Part shown: in pieces, positions 31,101 to 43,074 of the stretch
Numbering within the stretch: the stretch's first letter is position 1
Layout: each line of letters begins with the position of its first letter
Origin: Dreissena polymorpha
Lineage: Eukaryota > Mollusca > Bivalvia > Myida > Dreissenidae
Direction of reading: 5' to 3'
Assembly (NCBI RefSeq): GCF_020536995.1
Contig: NC_068357.1
Span: forward strand, 67,817,730 to 67,881,729
Length of the DNA: 64,000 nt
Translations under genes and position numbers: made by a program
Notes under the pieces: model-generated
Seen by the model: only the letters and a program-made list of their open reading frames with translations
The model's database searches: none
Told to the model about the DNA's origin: nothing

Positions 31101-34100
31101 ATTATTGAAAAAAAATACACACAATTACTGAACTTTTTTCTGTTGCACCATGCTTTTGTGTCAAGTCATAAATGGTGTTCAACTCACTTACATTATTAAC
31201 TATGGAACGCACTTTGCTGTCAACCAGACTTTGGTATTGAATACAATGTGTTCTATGTTTGTTGTTAGTGATTATGACATTAAAGTGGATCACCATCATC
31301 AGCCACACATTTGTTTCCCATCATGATCAACAACAGCAATAACAACAAAAAACAACCACAACACAACCATCATGTTCTTTTATCATCGTCAATAACAACA
31401 CTATACCACCAACACTGCAATTATCTCCATCGTCTTCATAAGGAAGATTTTTTCGTCTTTATAATATAATTTCGTCAGCATATTATTATTATTAGAAGTT
31501 ATAGTATTTTCACCATTATTAGATTATTATAAATGATTTATTCATCAAAATCATGGGAGTATTAGTCACAAGTTTCAAAGCAAAAGTTTGTTAACCAGTA
31601 TTACTGACATTTCCATATCAAAGTACATGGATATTGACCAATTATGCAATGTTGCTATCTGGTGATGAGTAAAATGCAGCTGATTATGCTGATGTTATGA
31701 TAATTAAGGTGAAGCTGTGATATTAGGATGGTTCATTTGAGTATGATGATAATAATGATGATGGTGATTTTGATGATAAAGATGATGATGTTTAATAATG
31801 ACAATGACGATGAACTGTTTAAATGACTAGGTACAATCAAATACAGTTTCACTATATATATGTTAACCCTTTCAGTGCAGGAACCGAATTTTGAAGGCCT
31901 TTGCAAACAATTTGGATCCAGATGAGAACGTGGCGTCTCATTAGGATCCAAACTGTTTGCTATTCTAATAGTATTCTTTGAAAAAAATCGAAGAAAATGC
32001 TATTTTTAAAAATTCAGCAGATTACATTTTAGCAGACGACAAATTTCCCAGCATGCAAAGGGTTAACATCATAAAGGCACTGCTGTTGTTATTTAATTTT
32101 TAAGACCAAAGTTGGGTTAACACCAAACTATGGTATTCCAGTCCCTCTTTTTACACAATAGCAAACTATTGCGGTGCCTTCAGTGTTTTGATTTTTATTA
32201 TTTGCCTGGCTTTGTTTCTCTCAAACTTTCATATTCTGTGTGAGATGTTGATGTTGTCTTTCAGTTGTTCAATGCTCTGCATCTTCTCATTCACAGTTTT
32301 TAACACTATGTTTACTGAGTCTTTGATGTTTTCTTTTTCCTTATCTTTGCAACAAATCAGTCATATATTGCTGCATCTGCTATATTGGGAATAATGGCTT
32401 CAGCTCAATTATTTGTTTTAATTAAATGTTGTTTGATCATGTCCACTTTTAATTGCTGTTTCTCATCTTTTACATCTAACAGATTTACTCTTTATTGTTT
32501 AATTTCTCCTTCTAATTAGTTGTTTTCTGTCTGTTTCTGAAAAATTAAGCTCTCAAGCTTTTTATGCCCCCGGATTGAAAGATCGGGGGTAGATTGTTTT
32601 TAGCCTGTCTGTTATTGTATGTGTCTGTGTATGTCCCAAAACTTTAACCTTCTTCATAACTTTTGCAATATTGAACATAGCAACTAGATATTTGGCATGC
32701 ATGTTTATCCCATTTTCACCGCGACATTGACGGTATAACACGTTGTGGAATATACTTGCTTGTATTCAACACTGTGGAATATACCTGTCGCGTGCACGGA
32801 CTACTTTTTAAATGACGTCATGCGATATGCGCTAAAATTAGGTCGATATTGTTTGGTTCATTTATCGAATTTTAAGGACACCCATTAGAAGAAAATGTGC
32901 ATATTTTGCAGAAAAAAATATATATGACACATTCACCAAAAAAATGTTGAAATAAAATAACAAATTACACGATTTTTGTTTTGTTAATTTTTTTATTTAT
33001 ATTTACTTTACCACTGAATGATTTTTCATAAGAAACAAAGTCGACAAAACTTAAGCTTCAAAATGATACGACCTTCAACCTTTAAATCTAGTCATATGTT
33101 ATACTTTTTCGCCATCCGTTTAATGAATCAGTTGATTGATGGCGTCATAAAATGACATACTTATTGCGTCATTTTCCCCATTTTTTGACGATTTATTATA
33201 AACGCGACTTATTTCACATGTTTTCTACATGTACTGTATGTCGACATATCTGAATTGTCAATTGATCACATTTGACTAATTTCGTGTAATGTGCATTGTT
33301 TATAACCAAAGAATATAGATCTACTTTTGACATTTAACTTAAATATTAAGAATGTACAACAAGCCATACACATATCGCACAGTTCATGAATAATCTGCTA
33401 TGTTTGCTTTCCTATTTAATTCACGTTAGGCATAGAGCTGTGTTAAGTATAAGATGGTAAAAATAGCACCACACTGGAATTGGGAACGTCCCATTTTGTA
33501 CACGGGTATTTTTTACTCATTTATCTGTTGTGTACTGGAATGTTTTCCATTCTTTGTGTATTTATATATTAAATTATTTTTTCGTACAATAAGGGCATTT
33601 ACCATAGATAAATAAAACATTGTGCAAGTTTAAACATAATTATGTTTGTATGCAGAAATCTGCAAATGCAACCGAGTTTACCAACGGCTATTATTAGATA
33701 AACTGCTCCGGTTCATTTGAACAGCAGTAATGTAGAGTACATGACGTAGCGTGTGACGAAGAAGAAAGTTTATCGCGTTCATAAACTCATTTGAATTTAT
33801 AAAGTGATAGAATGGCATAAGGGTCTTTATAAAAGTATGCTAAAATAATTATTAAAGACCCTAGATGCAAAATCGTCAATTATTGAGTTAAATGGATAAT
33901 AGATGGATTTTAAAGGATAATTAAAGGTAAGATACTAGTTCTTACGTGTTTTGATTTTTGTTTGTACTTGTGTCGTTCCCTGTTGTCGGGGAAATGATTT
34001 TAACATGGGCGCCATTGATGCATCGGATCACACACGGCATACCCATAACATTATATAAAAAACACGTTCTGCGCGTCCTTAAATTCGTCGTCCGAAGTCG

Positions 34101-37100
34101 GAAAACGTAACGTTATTGCCCTGTATATTTTGTCAAATAAAGTGTCAGTCGCTGCAATGGTCTGTTTACTCGTCAAAATTGTCAAGGTCGTCGATAGCTA
34201 AAGAAACTTCAGCGTACAGTTTATTTAGTATTGACAGAGCTGTACAAAGTCGCGCCAGTCAAAAATCATAAAAAGTTATGGTAGCCAGAACTAGGTCGTC
34301 GATGGTGTACATGTATGTTGACATCGACAGCATTTTGTCAGGAGCAATCGCCGCCATATTGGATTTTGATCATTTTCTTTCGAAAATAAAATGAATTATA
34401 GTAAAGTAAAATCAATCATCTTTTCGCGGTCGTATTAAAATTCGCATACTGCGTAAAATTGAATGTAGGCATATGATGATATTTTTACTTGTTTTACATT
34501 TTGTGTGTGAATTTTTTAAAGACTATTTTGCGTACCCTAACAAATACATGTATATCACTACGCATGGTTACATTTGTTAGATTTTAAGCGCTTTTATGAC
34601 TGAATTAAAATTATTGTTAAGGTTATTAGATCTATTTATGTTAAATGTCACGTTGAAAAATCAAATGGGATAAATAGAATACTAGGATTAGCGTTGAATA
34701 CAGAGAAGTTTATGTTGCTCGGCTCGAAATAGTATTCTCTATGTATCTCATGGAGCTGCTCATTTAGAGTGGTGAAAGGTCAAGGTCATCATTCAATGTC
34801 AAAGGTCAATTTTTTTTAATCAAAGCGGCGCATTAGGGGGCATTGTGTTTCTGACAAACACATCTCTTGTTTGATGTTATGAATGACTGATTGTAATATA
34901 TAATATTTAATCTCATAATTTATTCTACATCATACTTTTCAGCCCGCTTTCATATTGCTTACTTTATCGTTTATTTCCTGCAATCTGTTCTACTCATTAC
35001 ATTCTTTCTGTCAACCACAGTATCACTCTGTTCAACTCTATAATGTTATTGTCTCATACCTTTTGTATTGTTTCTGTTACTTTCCTCTTTTTGTTGTACT
35101 ATACTAATGTCAGCCTCACGTACGCTGCTTGAAATCACTGCTTTTCACTTACATTTAATTTCTTCTTTTTCCTTTGCACTTATCTTAAGATCGCAAACTG
35201 TTTTTAAAGTGTTCGCCATATTTTAATTTGGACACTGAAAACAGATTTTTATTGTTTATTGTGTAGATCAGTTTGATATCTTGATTTGAAAGAAGCATAC
35301 CATTATTATCTTTTTTTATCCAATTATCTATTAAATAATCTCACTAAGTCACAGTTTTCAGACTTTAATGTGTATCATAGATATCAGATATCTTAAAGAT
35401 TATCATTGATTCTTCAGCTTCAAGACACAGATGCAGAGCTTGGAAAAAGCAGAAAAATATTGAAGACCATGGCAATGAGGTTGGTATTTCATTAAAATTA
35501 TTTTAATAAACTTTATATTGCAAGGAGTTCTGTACTGAAATCTAGAGTGTACCTTACCTCTGACAAGCATTTTAGCGGAATGCCATGCCATTTTCTGTAC
35601 CGTAAAAAAGTGTTTAAGGGAAATGTTCAACTTCTACATATCACTGTTTTGATTACAGTTATGTAAAATTTCACACGTGTTTTGGTTTATTGTGTGAGGT
35701 AACTGACCAAGTTCCATAACTCAAGCATGAAATTTAGCTGTATTATGTGCCTTTTTTATGCCCCTGGATAGATAGATCGGGGGTATATTGTTTTTGTACT
35801 GTCATTCTGTCCAAAACTTTAACCTTGGTTAAAGTTTGATAACTTTTGCAATATTGAACTTACAAACTTGATATTTACCATGCATGTGTATCTCATGAAG
35901 CTGCTCATTTTGAGTGGTGAAAAGTCAAGGTCAAGGTCATCCTTCAAGGTCAAAGGTCAAATATCCTTGTATTTTTCTTTCCTAAAACTTTAACCTTTGT
36001 TAAAGTTTTATCATAACTTTTTGAATATTGAAAACAGCAACTTCATATTTGGCATGCATGTGTATCTCGTGGAGCTGCACATTTTGCGTGGTGAAAGGTC
36101 AAGGTCATCCTTCAAGGTCAAAGGTCAAAAATAAAAATAAAATAATTTTCATTTCTCCAATCAATCTCTTACTTACTTCTCGTGGAGCTGCACATATTGA
36201 GTGGTGAAAGGTCAAGGTCAACCTTCAAGGTCAAAGTTCAAAATATAAAAAACACATTTTCATAACTTGTTTAATATTGAACACGGCAACTTCATATTTG
36301 GCATGCATGTGTATCTCGTTGAGCTGCATATTTTGAGTGGTGAAAGGTCAAGGTCATCCTTCAAGGTCAAAGGTAAAAAAAAAAGCCGCACATAAGGGGG
36401 CATTGTGTTTCTGACAAACACATCTCTTGTTAACTTAGAAAATTTGTTAAGTTAATCATGCAATATCTCCATATTTTTGTTTATCCCCAAGGTATTCAAC
36501 TTTACATGTGTTCTGGTCATTGGGTGAGGTCACTGATCAAGTTCACAAAACTATGAACTGCAACTGGGTATCATACAAGGTCACTAACCAGGTCCTCTGA
36601 TAAATTTTACCAGAAATAAAGCAGAATTATGCCCCTTTTTTAACTCACCTGAGCACATCGTGCTCATGGTGAGCTTTTGTGATCGCCTTTTGTCCGTCGT
36701 GCATTATCGGTCGTGTATCGTGCACCGTCAACATTTGCCTTGTGAACACTCCAGAGGCCACATTTATTGAATGATCGTCATGAAACTTGGTCAGAACATT
36801 TGTCCCATTGATACCTCGACTGAGTTCGAAACTGGGTCATGCTGGGTCAAAATCTAGGTCACTAGGTAAAAAAAAAAGAAAAACCTTGTTAACACTGTAG
36901 AAGTCACATTTGATGCCCAATCTTCATGTAACTTTGTAAAAATGTTTGTCTAAATGATATGTTGGTTGAGTTAAAAAATGGTTCGGGTATGTTGAAAAAC
37001 ATGACTGCCAGGGGGCGGGGCAGTATTCCTTATATGGCTCTAGAGAAACCTTGTGAACACTCTAGAAGTCATAATTTTTGCCCAATCATCATGAAACTTG

Positions 37101-38848
37101 GTCAAAACATTGGTTTGATTGATATCTCGGACGAGTTCGAAAATGGTCATGAAGTTGTTATCATATCTTGATTAAGTTTACTAAATTAGTTTTAATAATA
37201 TCATCTTCAAACATGGTGACAATCTTTATGAGCATAATATTTTTTGCTCATGGTGAACTTTTGTGATCACTTTGTGTCAATTGTCTGTCTTCCGTTGTGC
37301 ATCATGAATATTTGCCTTGTTAACACTGTAGCGGCCACATTTATTGTCTGATCTTCATGAAACTTTTTCAGAAGATTTGTCCCAATGATATCTTGGATGA
37401 GTTAAAAAATGGTTCAGGTCTGTTGAAAAACATGGCAGCCAGGGGGCCATTTGTTGTTCATTCTTCATGAACATTGGTTAGAACATTTGTTCCATTGATA
37501 TCTTGGGCTGCAAAAAACAGGTCATTTCTTTTTATCTCAGGTGAGCGACTTTGGGCCTTTCAAGCCCTCTTGTTTTAATATTCAGGTAAACCTTTGCCAG
37601 CAACACCTCCTGTCTCTAGCTGACATGTAGACTTAACATGGAGTACATTTTTGGCTAGTTGGGTCAAGGTCACTGTTGGTAACAATATATGTCAGTTTGC
37701 GTTTGAGTGACTACAGTTAGAATGAAGATACATGTATTTTGCTGAAATTAGATACATTTGTAACATGCTGATCTAGCAAAAGGATTGGATTTGGGACCCA
37801 TGGGTTCAAGGGCACTGTTACTAAGATTTTTTGCTCAATAACTTAATTTTAAATGGAGGTATTTTTCTGTGCTTTTGTATGTAGGTTACTTATATGCGGA
37901 TCTAGGTTGGGATCGATTTTAGGGTAAGTGAGATCACTGTTACAGGTAATATAGATGAACAGTTTTCACTCAATAAATTTAGTTTGGATAGAGATACTGT
38001 CCAGTAATTTCGTTTGTTGGTTGTGTACATGCAAACTTAGATTGGATTGTATTGTTTGCCAGTTGGTCAAGGTCACTCTTACTAAAAATAGAAATATAGT
38101 TTCTGCTCAGTAACTTTAGTCTGATGGGAGGTATGGCACTGTAATTTTCTGTTTGATAGCTTGTTTTGGTAAACATGTGAACATCACATTTCTTTGCATA
38201 GTAACACTTCTTGTTTTAATGTAGACACATTCATCTTTAAGTTTACTGTAACTTTGTAAATACTATGCATATTCATCTTCAAATACATCTTTGTGGTCAT
38301 TATATTAGGAGGCTGACGGAAAATGTAAATGTTACCATACAATCTGAAGAATACTGGAGTGTCTTGGGGCAGTTCTTGTAGTTTGTGGTAACTTGTAAAA
38401 ATTAAACGTAAATATATCCCACCCCCCACCCCACCCCCATAGCAGCATTATGAACTTGATAAACTTTACATCCTTGGACAAAAAACCTCAAAATTCAAAG
38501 GTAGGGTGATTGCTGTTCAAAGGTAGGGTGATTGCTGTTCAAAGGTAGGGTGATTGCTGTTCAAAGGTAGGGTGATTGCTGTTCAAAGGTAGGTGATTGC
38601 TGTTCAAAGGTAGGGTGATTGCTGTTCAAAGGTAGGGTGATTGCTGTTTTTGAAAGTGGTCAATTTAGCCAAAGTTTTGTAATACTTTTTATTTACCAAT
38701 CGTTTTCTGCAATTTAATCTCCTATTTATTTCTATTCTTTTTCTTTTTCAGAATTATGACGAACAAAATGATTTTGATTGTGATTATACTTTTGGAACTT
38801 GGTATACTGGGACTCATAGTTTATTTGAGGTTCATCCGTAAAAAATAG
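22069..38848 (+). CDS. VTI1B: VTI1B Qb-SNARE, complete, 7 coding exons
   Basis: Coding exons 22069-22165, 26838-26896, 27281-27391, 28165-28224, 29105-29278, 35418-35479 and 38752-38848 join in phase to 219 residues plus stop (human VTI1B is 232). Residues 1-100 form the helical V-SNARE N-terminal domain. The SNARE motif spans about 125-188 and includes LIQGTQSLNRTSESIARS, AAETDQVG, ELGRQREVL with the zero-layer Gln157, and LGKSRKILK. A C-terminal membrane anchor follows (MILIVIILLELGILGLIVYL) with a short luminal RFIRKK. VTI1B is a Qb-SNARE of late endosome and lysosome fusion, working with syntaxin 7, syntaxin 8 and VAMP8. VTI1A is rejected because its zero layer is Asp and because LIQGTQSLNR and LLELGILG fit VTI1B. 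All introns are GT-AG. Intron 1 (4.7 kb), intron 5 (6.1 kb) and intron 6 (3.3 kb) are filled with repeats. Confidence 0.95.
22990..23804. mobile_element. hAT-like non-autonomous element with 8-bp target duplication
   Basis: 815 bp with termini TAGGGCTGTCATGAT and ATCGTGACAGCCCTA. It is flanked by the direct repeat GGGCCATC (22982-22989 and 23805-23812). An 8-bp duplication and TAGGGCTGTCA-type ends suit the hAT superfamily. Subterminal regions are rich in CGCGGTA/TACCGCG palindromes. No transposase frame. It inserted at the edge of the large palindrome described next. Confidence 0.82.
24674..24966. mobile_element. Foldback MITE, nearly perfect hairpin
   Basis: 293 bp with arms of about 130 bp. 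Left TCCGGATTAAAATGGCGGAT is mirrored by ATCCGCCATTTTAATCCGGA at the right, continuing through GAGCCAAATTC and CGACAGCGCGAGC. The loop is about 35 bases. Confidence 0.82.
24971..25850 (+). repeat. AGGTCA-rich tandem module, about five units of ~150 bp
   Basis: Opens with GTATGTCCCCCACTA, continues with a TTGGTTGG tract, then repeats of a unit containing TTTTGCAATATTGAAGATAG, TTTGGCATGCATGTGTATCT, GGAGCTGCACATTTTGAGTG and AAGGTCAAGGTCATCC. It closes with AGGGGGACATTGTGTTTC and ACAAACACATCTTGTT. The same family is at 32570, 35757 and, inverted, 46725. Non-coding. Confidence 0.85.
26838..26896 (+). CDS. VTI1B: VTI1B exon 2
   Basis: Completes Glu33, then QKKNAIRQAERKLEEANFL, matching EEKKKLIRDFDEKQQEAN of human VTI1B. 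Acceptor CTTTCAG; donor CTT|GTAAGA. Confidence 0.92.
27281..27391 (+). CDS. VTI1B: VTI1B exon 3
   Basis: 37 codons, phase 0: MHEMENEAKIAPVQYRTQML then GRLRQFKRNLEDLTRDL, the third helix of the N-terminal domain. Acceptor TTGATAG; donor CTT|GTAGGT. Confidence 0.92.
27440..27887. mobile_element. MULE-type MITE (copy 2)
   Basis: Same family as 9610-10016: TTGATTGGTCATTGTAGGCT at the left and GAGCCGACAGTGACCAATCG at the right. The flanking 9-mers TTTAATGTA and TTTAATGGC match at seven of nine bases. Lies in VTI1B intron 3. Confidence 0.7.
28165..28224 (+). CDS. VTI1B: VTI1B exon 4
   Basis: 20 codons, KRKKEVGFSSADNLGLDRDD, the variable linker before the SNARE helix. Acceptor TTTTTAG; donor GAT|GTAAGT. 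Confidence 0.9.
28517..28722. mobile_element. GAGC...GCTC family MITE copy
   Basis: CAGGGACGACACTT and its mirror AATCTGGGACACCACTTT are both present around GAAGGAAGTCTTTTTCCAGC. Lies in VTI1B intron 4. Confidence 0.65.
29105..29278 (+). CDS. VTI1B: VTI1B exon 5 (SNARE motif)
   Basis: 58 codons from RLEASQRNRLIQGTQSL to REVLTRTKGR, holding most of the SNARE heptads and the zero-layer Gln. Acceptor CTGTTTCAG; donor CGG|GTAAGG. Confidence 0.95.
29279..31862. other. VTI1B intron 5, left part, unrecognised
   Basis: AT-rich sequence with TGA/GAT trinucleotide tracts near 31740-31795. I see no exon or defined element. Confidence 0.5.
31863..32066 (+). mobile_element. TTAA MITE, CCCTTTCAGTGC family, copy 1
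   Basis: TTAACCCTTTCAGTGC at the left, GCATGCAAAGGGTTAA at the right, core GATGAGAACGTGGCGTCTCA with one palindrome arm partly deleted, then the shared TATTCTTTGAAAAAAATCGA stretch and GCAGACGACAAATTTCCCAG. Lies in VTI1B intron 5. Confidence 0.85.
32570..34871 (+). repeat. AGGTCA-rich module copy split by a ~2-kb insertion
   Basis: The left end TTATGCCCCCGGATTG...GGGGGTAGATTGTTTTT and the right end GGGGGCATTGTGTTTCTGAC with CACATCTCTTGTT match the copy at 35757-36433. The unit is broken after GGCATGCATGTTTATC and resumes at TATGTATCTCATGGAGCTGC. Confidence 0.7.
32711..34738. other. Unrecognised ~2-kb insertion inside the repeat module
   Basis: Sequence between the two halves of the split module. 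The near edge reads CCCATTTTCACCGCGACATT, and an inverted CCCATTT...CGTGACATTTAAC lies near 34640-34672, a weak hint of inverted ends. No long open frame and no known motif. Confidence 0.45.
35418..35479 (+). CDS. VTI1B: VTI1B exon 6
   Basis: 20 codons plus two bases, LQDTDAELGKSRKILKTMAM, the end of the SNARE helix. Acceptor TTCTTCAG; donor AG|GTTGGT. Confidence 0.95.
35757..36433 (+). repeat. AGGTCA-rich tandem module, four units
   Basis: Starts TTATGCCCCTGGATAG with GATCGGGGGTATATTG and ends AGGGGGCATTGTGTTTCTGA with ACACATCTCTTGTT. Units contain GTGGTGAAAGGTCAAGGTCA and CCTTCAAGGTCAAAGGTCAA. Lies in VTI1B intron 6. Confidence 0.85.
36642..37576 (+). repeat. CTCACCTGAGC repeat element
   Basis: Begins AACTCACCTGAGCACATCGT followed by GCTCATGGTGAGCTTTTGTG, holds tandem blocks with CATGAAACTTGGTCA and GATATCTTGGATGAGTT, and ends CTCAGGTGAGCGACTTTGGG then CAAGCCCTCTTGTTTTA. 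The ends CTCACCTGAG and CTCAGGTGAG are inverted. Present inverted at 51772-57950. Non-coding; the transposition class is unknown to me. Confidence 0.75.
38497..38649 (+). repeat. 22-bp minisatellite, seven units
   Basis: Unit AAAGGTAGGGTGATTGCTGT plus TC. One unit lacks a base. It lies about 100 bases before VTI1B exon 7. Confidence 0.95.
38752..38848 (+). CDS. VTI1B: VTI1B exon 7 (terminal, membrane anchor)
   Basis: Completes Arg188, then IMTNK and the transmembrane helix ending in RFIRKK and TAG. Acceptor CTTTTTCAG behind a strong pyrimidine tract. Confidence 0.95.
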
Positions 38849-41800
38849 TGGAACAGCGTACCAGCGTCTTGTGGATGTGATGATGTTATAAGTGAATTCT
38901 ATGTAAATATGTGTGATGTACATGTAGAACAGCACATGATATATATGTGATAGAGAAAACTGAAGAACAAAGTAGTTGTGACAAAAACTATGAGTAACAT
39001 TTACAGATAAATATAATTATTATTAACAACTGTGACAAGGGAAGTGTATGTTTATTTACTGCGTCCGATAGTGCAAACAGTACATCTCAGAACTGGTATT
39101 CACTACCAGCAGTAAGGCATTGGGGAGTGTGAACAGTTTTGCTGAACAGTGATTTTATCTACATATAATTACGATTAACTTTTACCATTAAGTGTTAATG
39201 AAGTGCAATATCATCAAAAAGCCACACATGTATATTCATGTGAAATATTCTGTGCAGTGAAGTCCTAATGTTAATGATAGAATATTAATGCTAATCAATG
39301 TTTTACAATTTTGTCTACATGTATTACATACGAAAGAGATACTTCTCACATAACTTGCTTGTGGGATAACCAAGTGTATGTTTTGGTACTGAGCCTGAAC
39401 AATACTGAAACATTTAAATTTAGATATATGTTCAAGCATCTGGATTGAAATCCACTTGATTTTCATGGAAGTCTTATGGTTTAATTGATTGATTTTGGAA
39501 AGGAGAGTGATTTTGCCATAACCATGTGACTTTATGACTATTTCTACAACATGTGCAACAAAGATATTTTCGCCTGTGATTTCAATATAAACAAGATTCT
39601 TTTTTGGATAAATTGACATTAATTTTGAACATAAAAATATCCCATGTTTATTCATGATAGAATCGATTTAGTTTTGAATGTACAAACAGGCATTTCCTGT
39701 TATTCAACAATTAATTTGTGTGGATAACAACAGTTGAACTAAGTAAAAAGATCTTGCAGTGATTTATTAAGCAAACATTAACTGCATTTCTCCCTCTTGT
39801 GAAGTGCAGTTGTATTTATGTAATTTTTTTTAATTTATTTAGATCAATGTTGGCATGAACTGCCTACCCGTGGAAAAGCACAGTTTTTCTGTCTTAGGAA
39901 ATGCTCTTAAATTGTGAAAAAGTGGGTGATACTATTTTTCAAACTATAAAACCCAGAGTTTTTGCCAACCATAATTAAGATGTATTCATTGTACAGATGC
40001 AAACAAATTGTATTTAACACAAAATATAAATATTTCAGTGATAATAAATTAGTTGTTGTTTACCACTTTCATTCAATACATGTATAAACTCTAAATATTT
40101 TTAAGATACCAGTACTGTTGTATAGGTTCATACATGGAACTGCTCCAATTCATTTTACTTGAACAAGCAAAGTTTGAAATGGGGTATAATGGAGTCACTC
40201 ATTTGGTTTGTCGGTCCGTCAGTCATCTTAAAATATTTTAATTTTGTGGATAAAACCACTTCCACATTACTCAAGCTATTAAATTGAAACTTCAAATAAT
40301 TCATCGCCAATAAGTGTAGATGTGCAAGACACTTTTAATGCCCATAATGATCCATGCATTCCAGAGTTATTTGCCATTGAACGTTGCTGACAAAGCCCCA
40401 CAGGTTTTTCATCAGATTTGTGAAAAAGTTCTAGTTTCAAAATTTGTACAGAGTACATATTCACCAACCCATTCTTAGACTTATGAGAAAAGAAAAAAAT
40501 AGACTTGGAATCAAGAAAAATGCGTTCAGTGTTTAAATATATACAGTCTTCCACTTGTGATTATGTCATAAACAAATTGTTTTACATGAAAGATAATGTA
40601 GATAGAGGTGTTTAATGCCAAGTTTGACTTAAAATTCAAATATATCAATTTAAAGAATATTCCTTATTCTTAGACTTAAGTCTAAGAATTGTTCTCTGCA
40701 TATGGGCCCAGTTGTTGAGGAAAACACCCCCACATGTTCAAACTTCACAGAAGGGCAAAATAACTAGTTAACTGAGTTGATTAATTGGATTTGAGACCAA
40801 ACAAAGATTTCATATTTTAATATTTTTATTTTCATTTATCAAAGGAAGAAATTATAAAAACAATCAAGCTAAAACTGTAAGTTATTGTTTGGCAAAACCA
40901 CATACCACAGCCTTAGTATTTACTCAAATTTAAACAACAAATACACTACAACTTTAAGTAATCACTTACTTAAGACTTTTAGACACTGAACTGTTTACAG
41001 CATTTGTTTGATGTTTCCAAAACCATTTTTGAACTTGGCCAAGTTATTATGCAAACAAATTGTTAGAGTTTATGAATTGTTGTCACTATATACACGTGAG
41101 AGAAACATTTAAGTACCCACCACCACCTCCCTGGCAGGACCAGTTTTGACCACTGCATTATTTCAACAAATTTTGCAGTGCAATATGCAGGAAGCACACC
41201 TGCAAAAACAAGATAACCCCAGGGAGTGGGAACTTTTAAACCTATGGACATGATTTGAACAAACTTGCGAGAGGACCACTGTACGATGTTATATGCCAAA
41301 TATTACACCTCTGGGCCTTGTCATGTTACAAGAGGTTTAAATCATTTTCTTATATAAATCTATATAAAACAAGTGACCCTGGGGCTTGACCAATTTGTAC
41401 CCTTGAGCCATGACTGGAGCAACTTTAGAAGAGGACAATCTTGTTACCAAATATTAAAATATTATTAAGATATGATTTCATTTTCTTTTCTTTTTTTTTT
41501 AAATCTATTTTTAGCTCTGATGGCCTACAATTTTTTAATGAAAAATCTTTAGTTCATTTCCATTAATGTTCAGAAAACGCAGCAAACTTTGCTGGAATAA
41601 AAAAGTTTGATATGTACAATTACATGATTTTACTGTACCGGTATCCCCTTTAAAAGACTGCAAAGGAAAAACTAAACTCCAATGCCATGAAACATGGACA
41701 AACACAATTGGAAATTTACCAGTACCCATAATCATTTATATCTACAATGTATGTATACTGCTTTCAAGCACTGCAACCTGTTTACTTCATTTCAAATTTC

Positions 41801-42854
41801 AATAACAAAGGAAATATTTACTCTGTCCATTACAATGAAAACTACACTATATAATTGGACATACAATTGTTATTGCTACATAGAACAATTGTTTTCCTAA
41901 TAATTACAAACAATTGCTACAAAGACAAATTTGTACTTGGTCTATGATAGGGAAATATATTGGAATGGAATTCGAGGTTTCTTTAAAAAGCTCTATGATA
42001 TAGTGACTTATAATGGAGAATTTAGGTTGAGGTCAATAAATAATGTGCATCCACCAATATGACAGAAAGATGAAGATTATAAAATAGTAATATGTAACTT
42101 AATTTTTAAAGTAGTGTCACATGAAGATTAGAGATGCCCCTGATATTTTTAAGAACAAGACACTATAATAAATACATGTAGTGTTTCTAAACTGGATTAC
42201 AATGTAATATTTACATGTACACTAACTAGCATGACCAAAACTTTCACTATAATGTTACACACTGTGATAGAAAGAAACGAAAGGTGATGCTTAAATCATG
42301 CTTTCAACTTGAGAAATAAAATTTCAACTTGTTGATTCCAATAGGCAGAGGATATTTAAGAAGAATTATGAGCACAATAGACCTATACACCATATTAAAA
42401 ATAAAAGCTGACAATACACACATTGCAAAAGAGGATTTTGAATCGTATCTGCAGTTCTTGACAATAAAACTTAATTATGTTTTCCATTTTCTGCATCATG
42501 TAACAATTTTGATTTCTACTTGCTGGTAACATCATTTGTAAACAAATCAATAAAGGCAAAAAGTTGAGAAACAAACATTCAAGAGGTTTTCTCAAACAAA
42601 AGAAAAACATGCAAATCAAACAACAAAAAACAGCACAACATTATAATAACAACAAAATTGATGACTAACAGGTAAAAGAAAAAACAATCAAATGGTAAAA
42701 TGAACTTAAGTGTTATTATTGCACTTTAATCACATGTTATGTCTCATAACATTTTGTATATTTCCACATACTTAAATTAGATACTGCCGGGTATGAACAA
42801 ACACTTAACAAAATTCTTTAAAAAGAAATGAGGCAAGCTGTGGGAAAACTCTGC
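38849..42854. other. VTI1B 3' UTR and intergenic DNA
   Basis: A candidate polyadenylation signal AATAAA is at 40043-40048, though the true 3' end may be elsewhere. The rest is AT-rich with no gene that I can support. Confidence 0.45.
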
Positions 42855-43067
42855 TTAACCCTTTCAGTGCGGGAACCGAATTTTAAAGGCCTTTGCAACA
42901 GTTTGGATCCAGATGAGACGCCACAGAACGTGGCGTCTCATCAGGATCCAAACTGTTTGCTATTCTGATAGTATTCTTTGAAAAAAATTCGAAGAAAATG
43001 CTAATTTTAGAAATTCAGCAGACGACATTTGAGCAGACGACAAATTTCCCAGCATGCAAAGGGTTAA
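42855..43067 (+). mobile_element. TTAA MITE, CCCTTTCAGTGC family, copy 2
   Basis: Complete copy with the full palindromic core TGAGACGCCACAGAACGTGG to GGCGTCTCA and TTAA at both ends. Confidence 0.9.
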
Positions 43068-43074
43068 TAATTGT

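Noticed and set aside
24971-36433. The AGGTCA modules as coding sequence (repeated FGMHVYLMKLHILSGERSRS frames)
   Set aside because: The peptide recurs only because the DNA units are tandem. Frames are broken between units and occur in both orientations in the window.
22069-38848. VTI1A in place of VTI1B
   Set aside because: The zero-layer residue is Gln in the GRQRE context, and LIQGTQSLNR and the LLELGILG anchor match VTI1B, while VTI1A has Asp at that layer and a different anchor.
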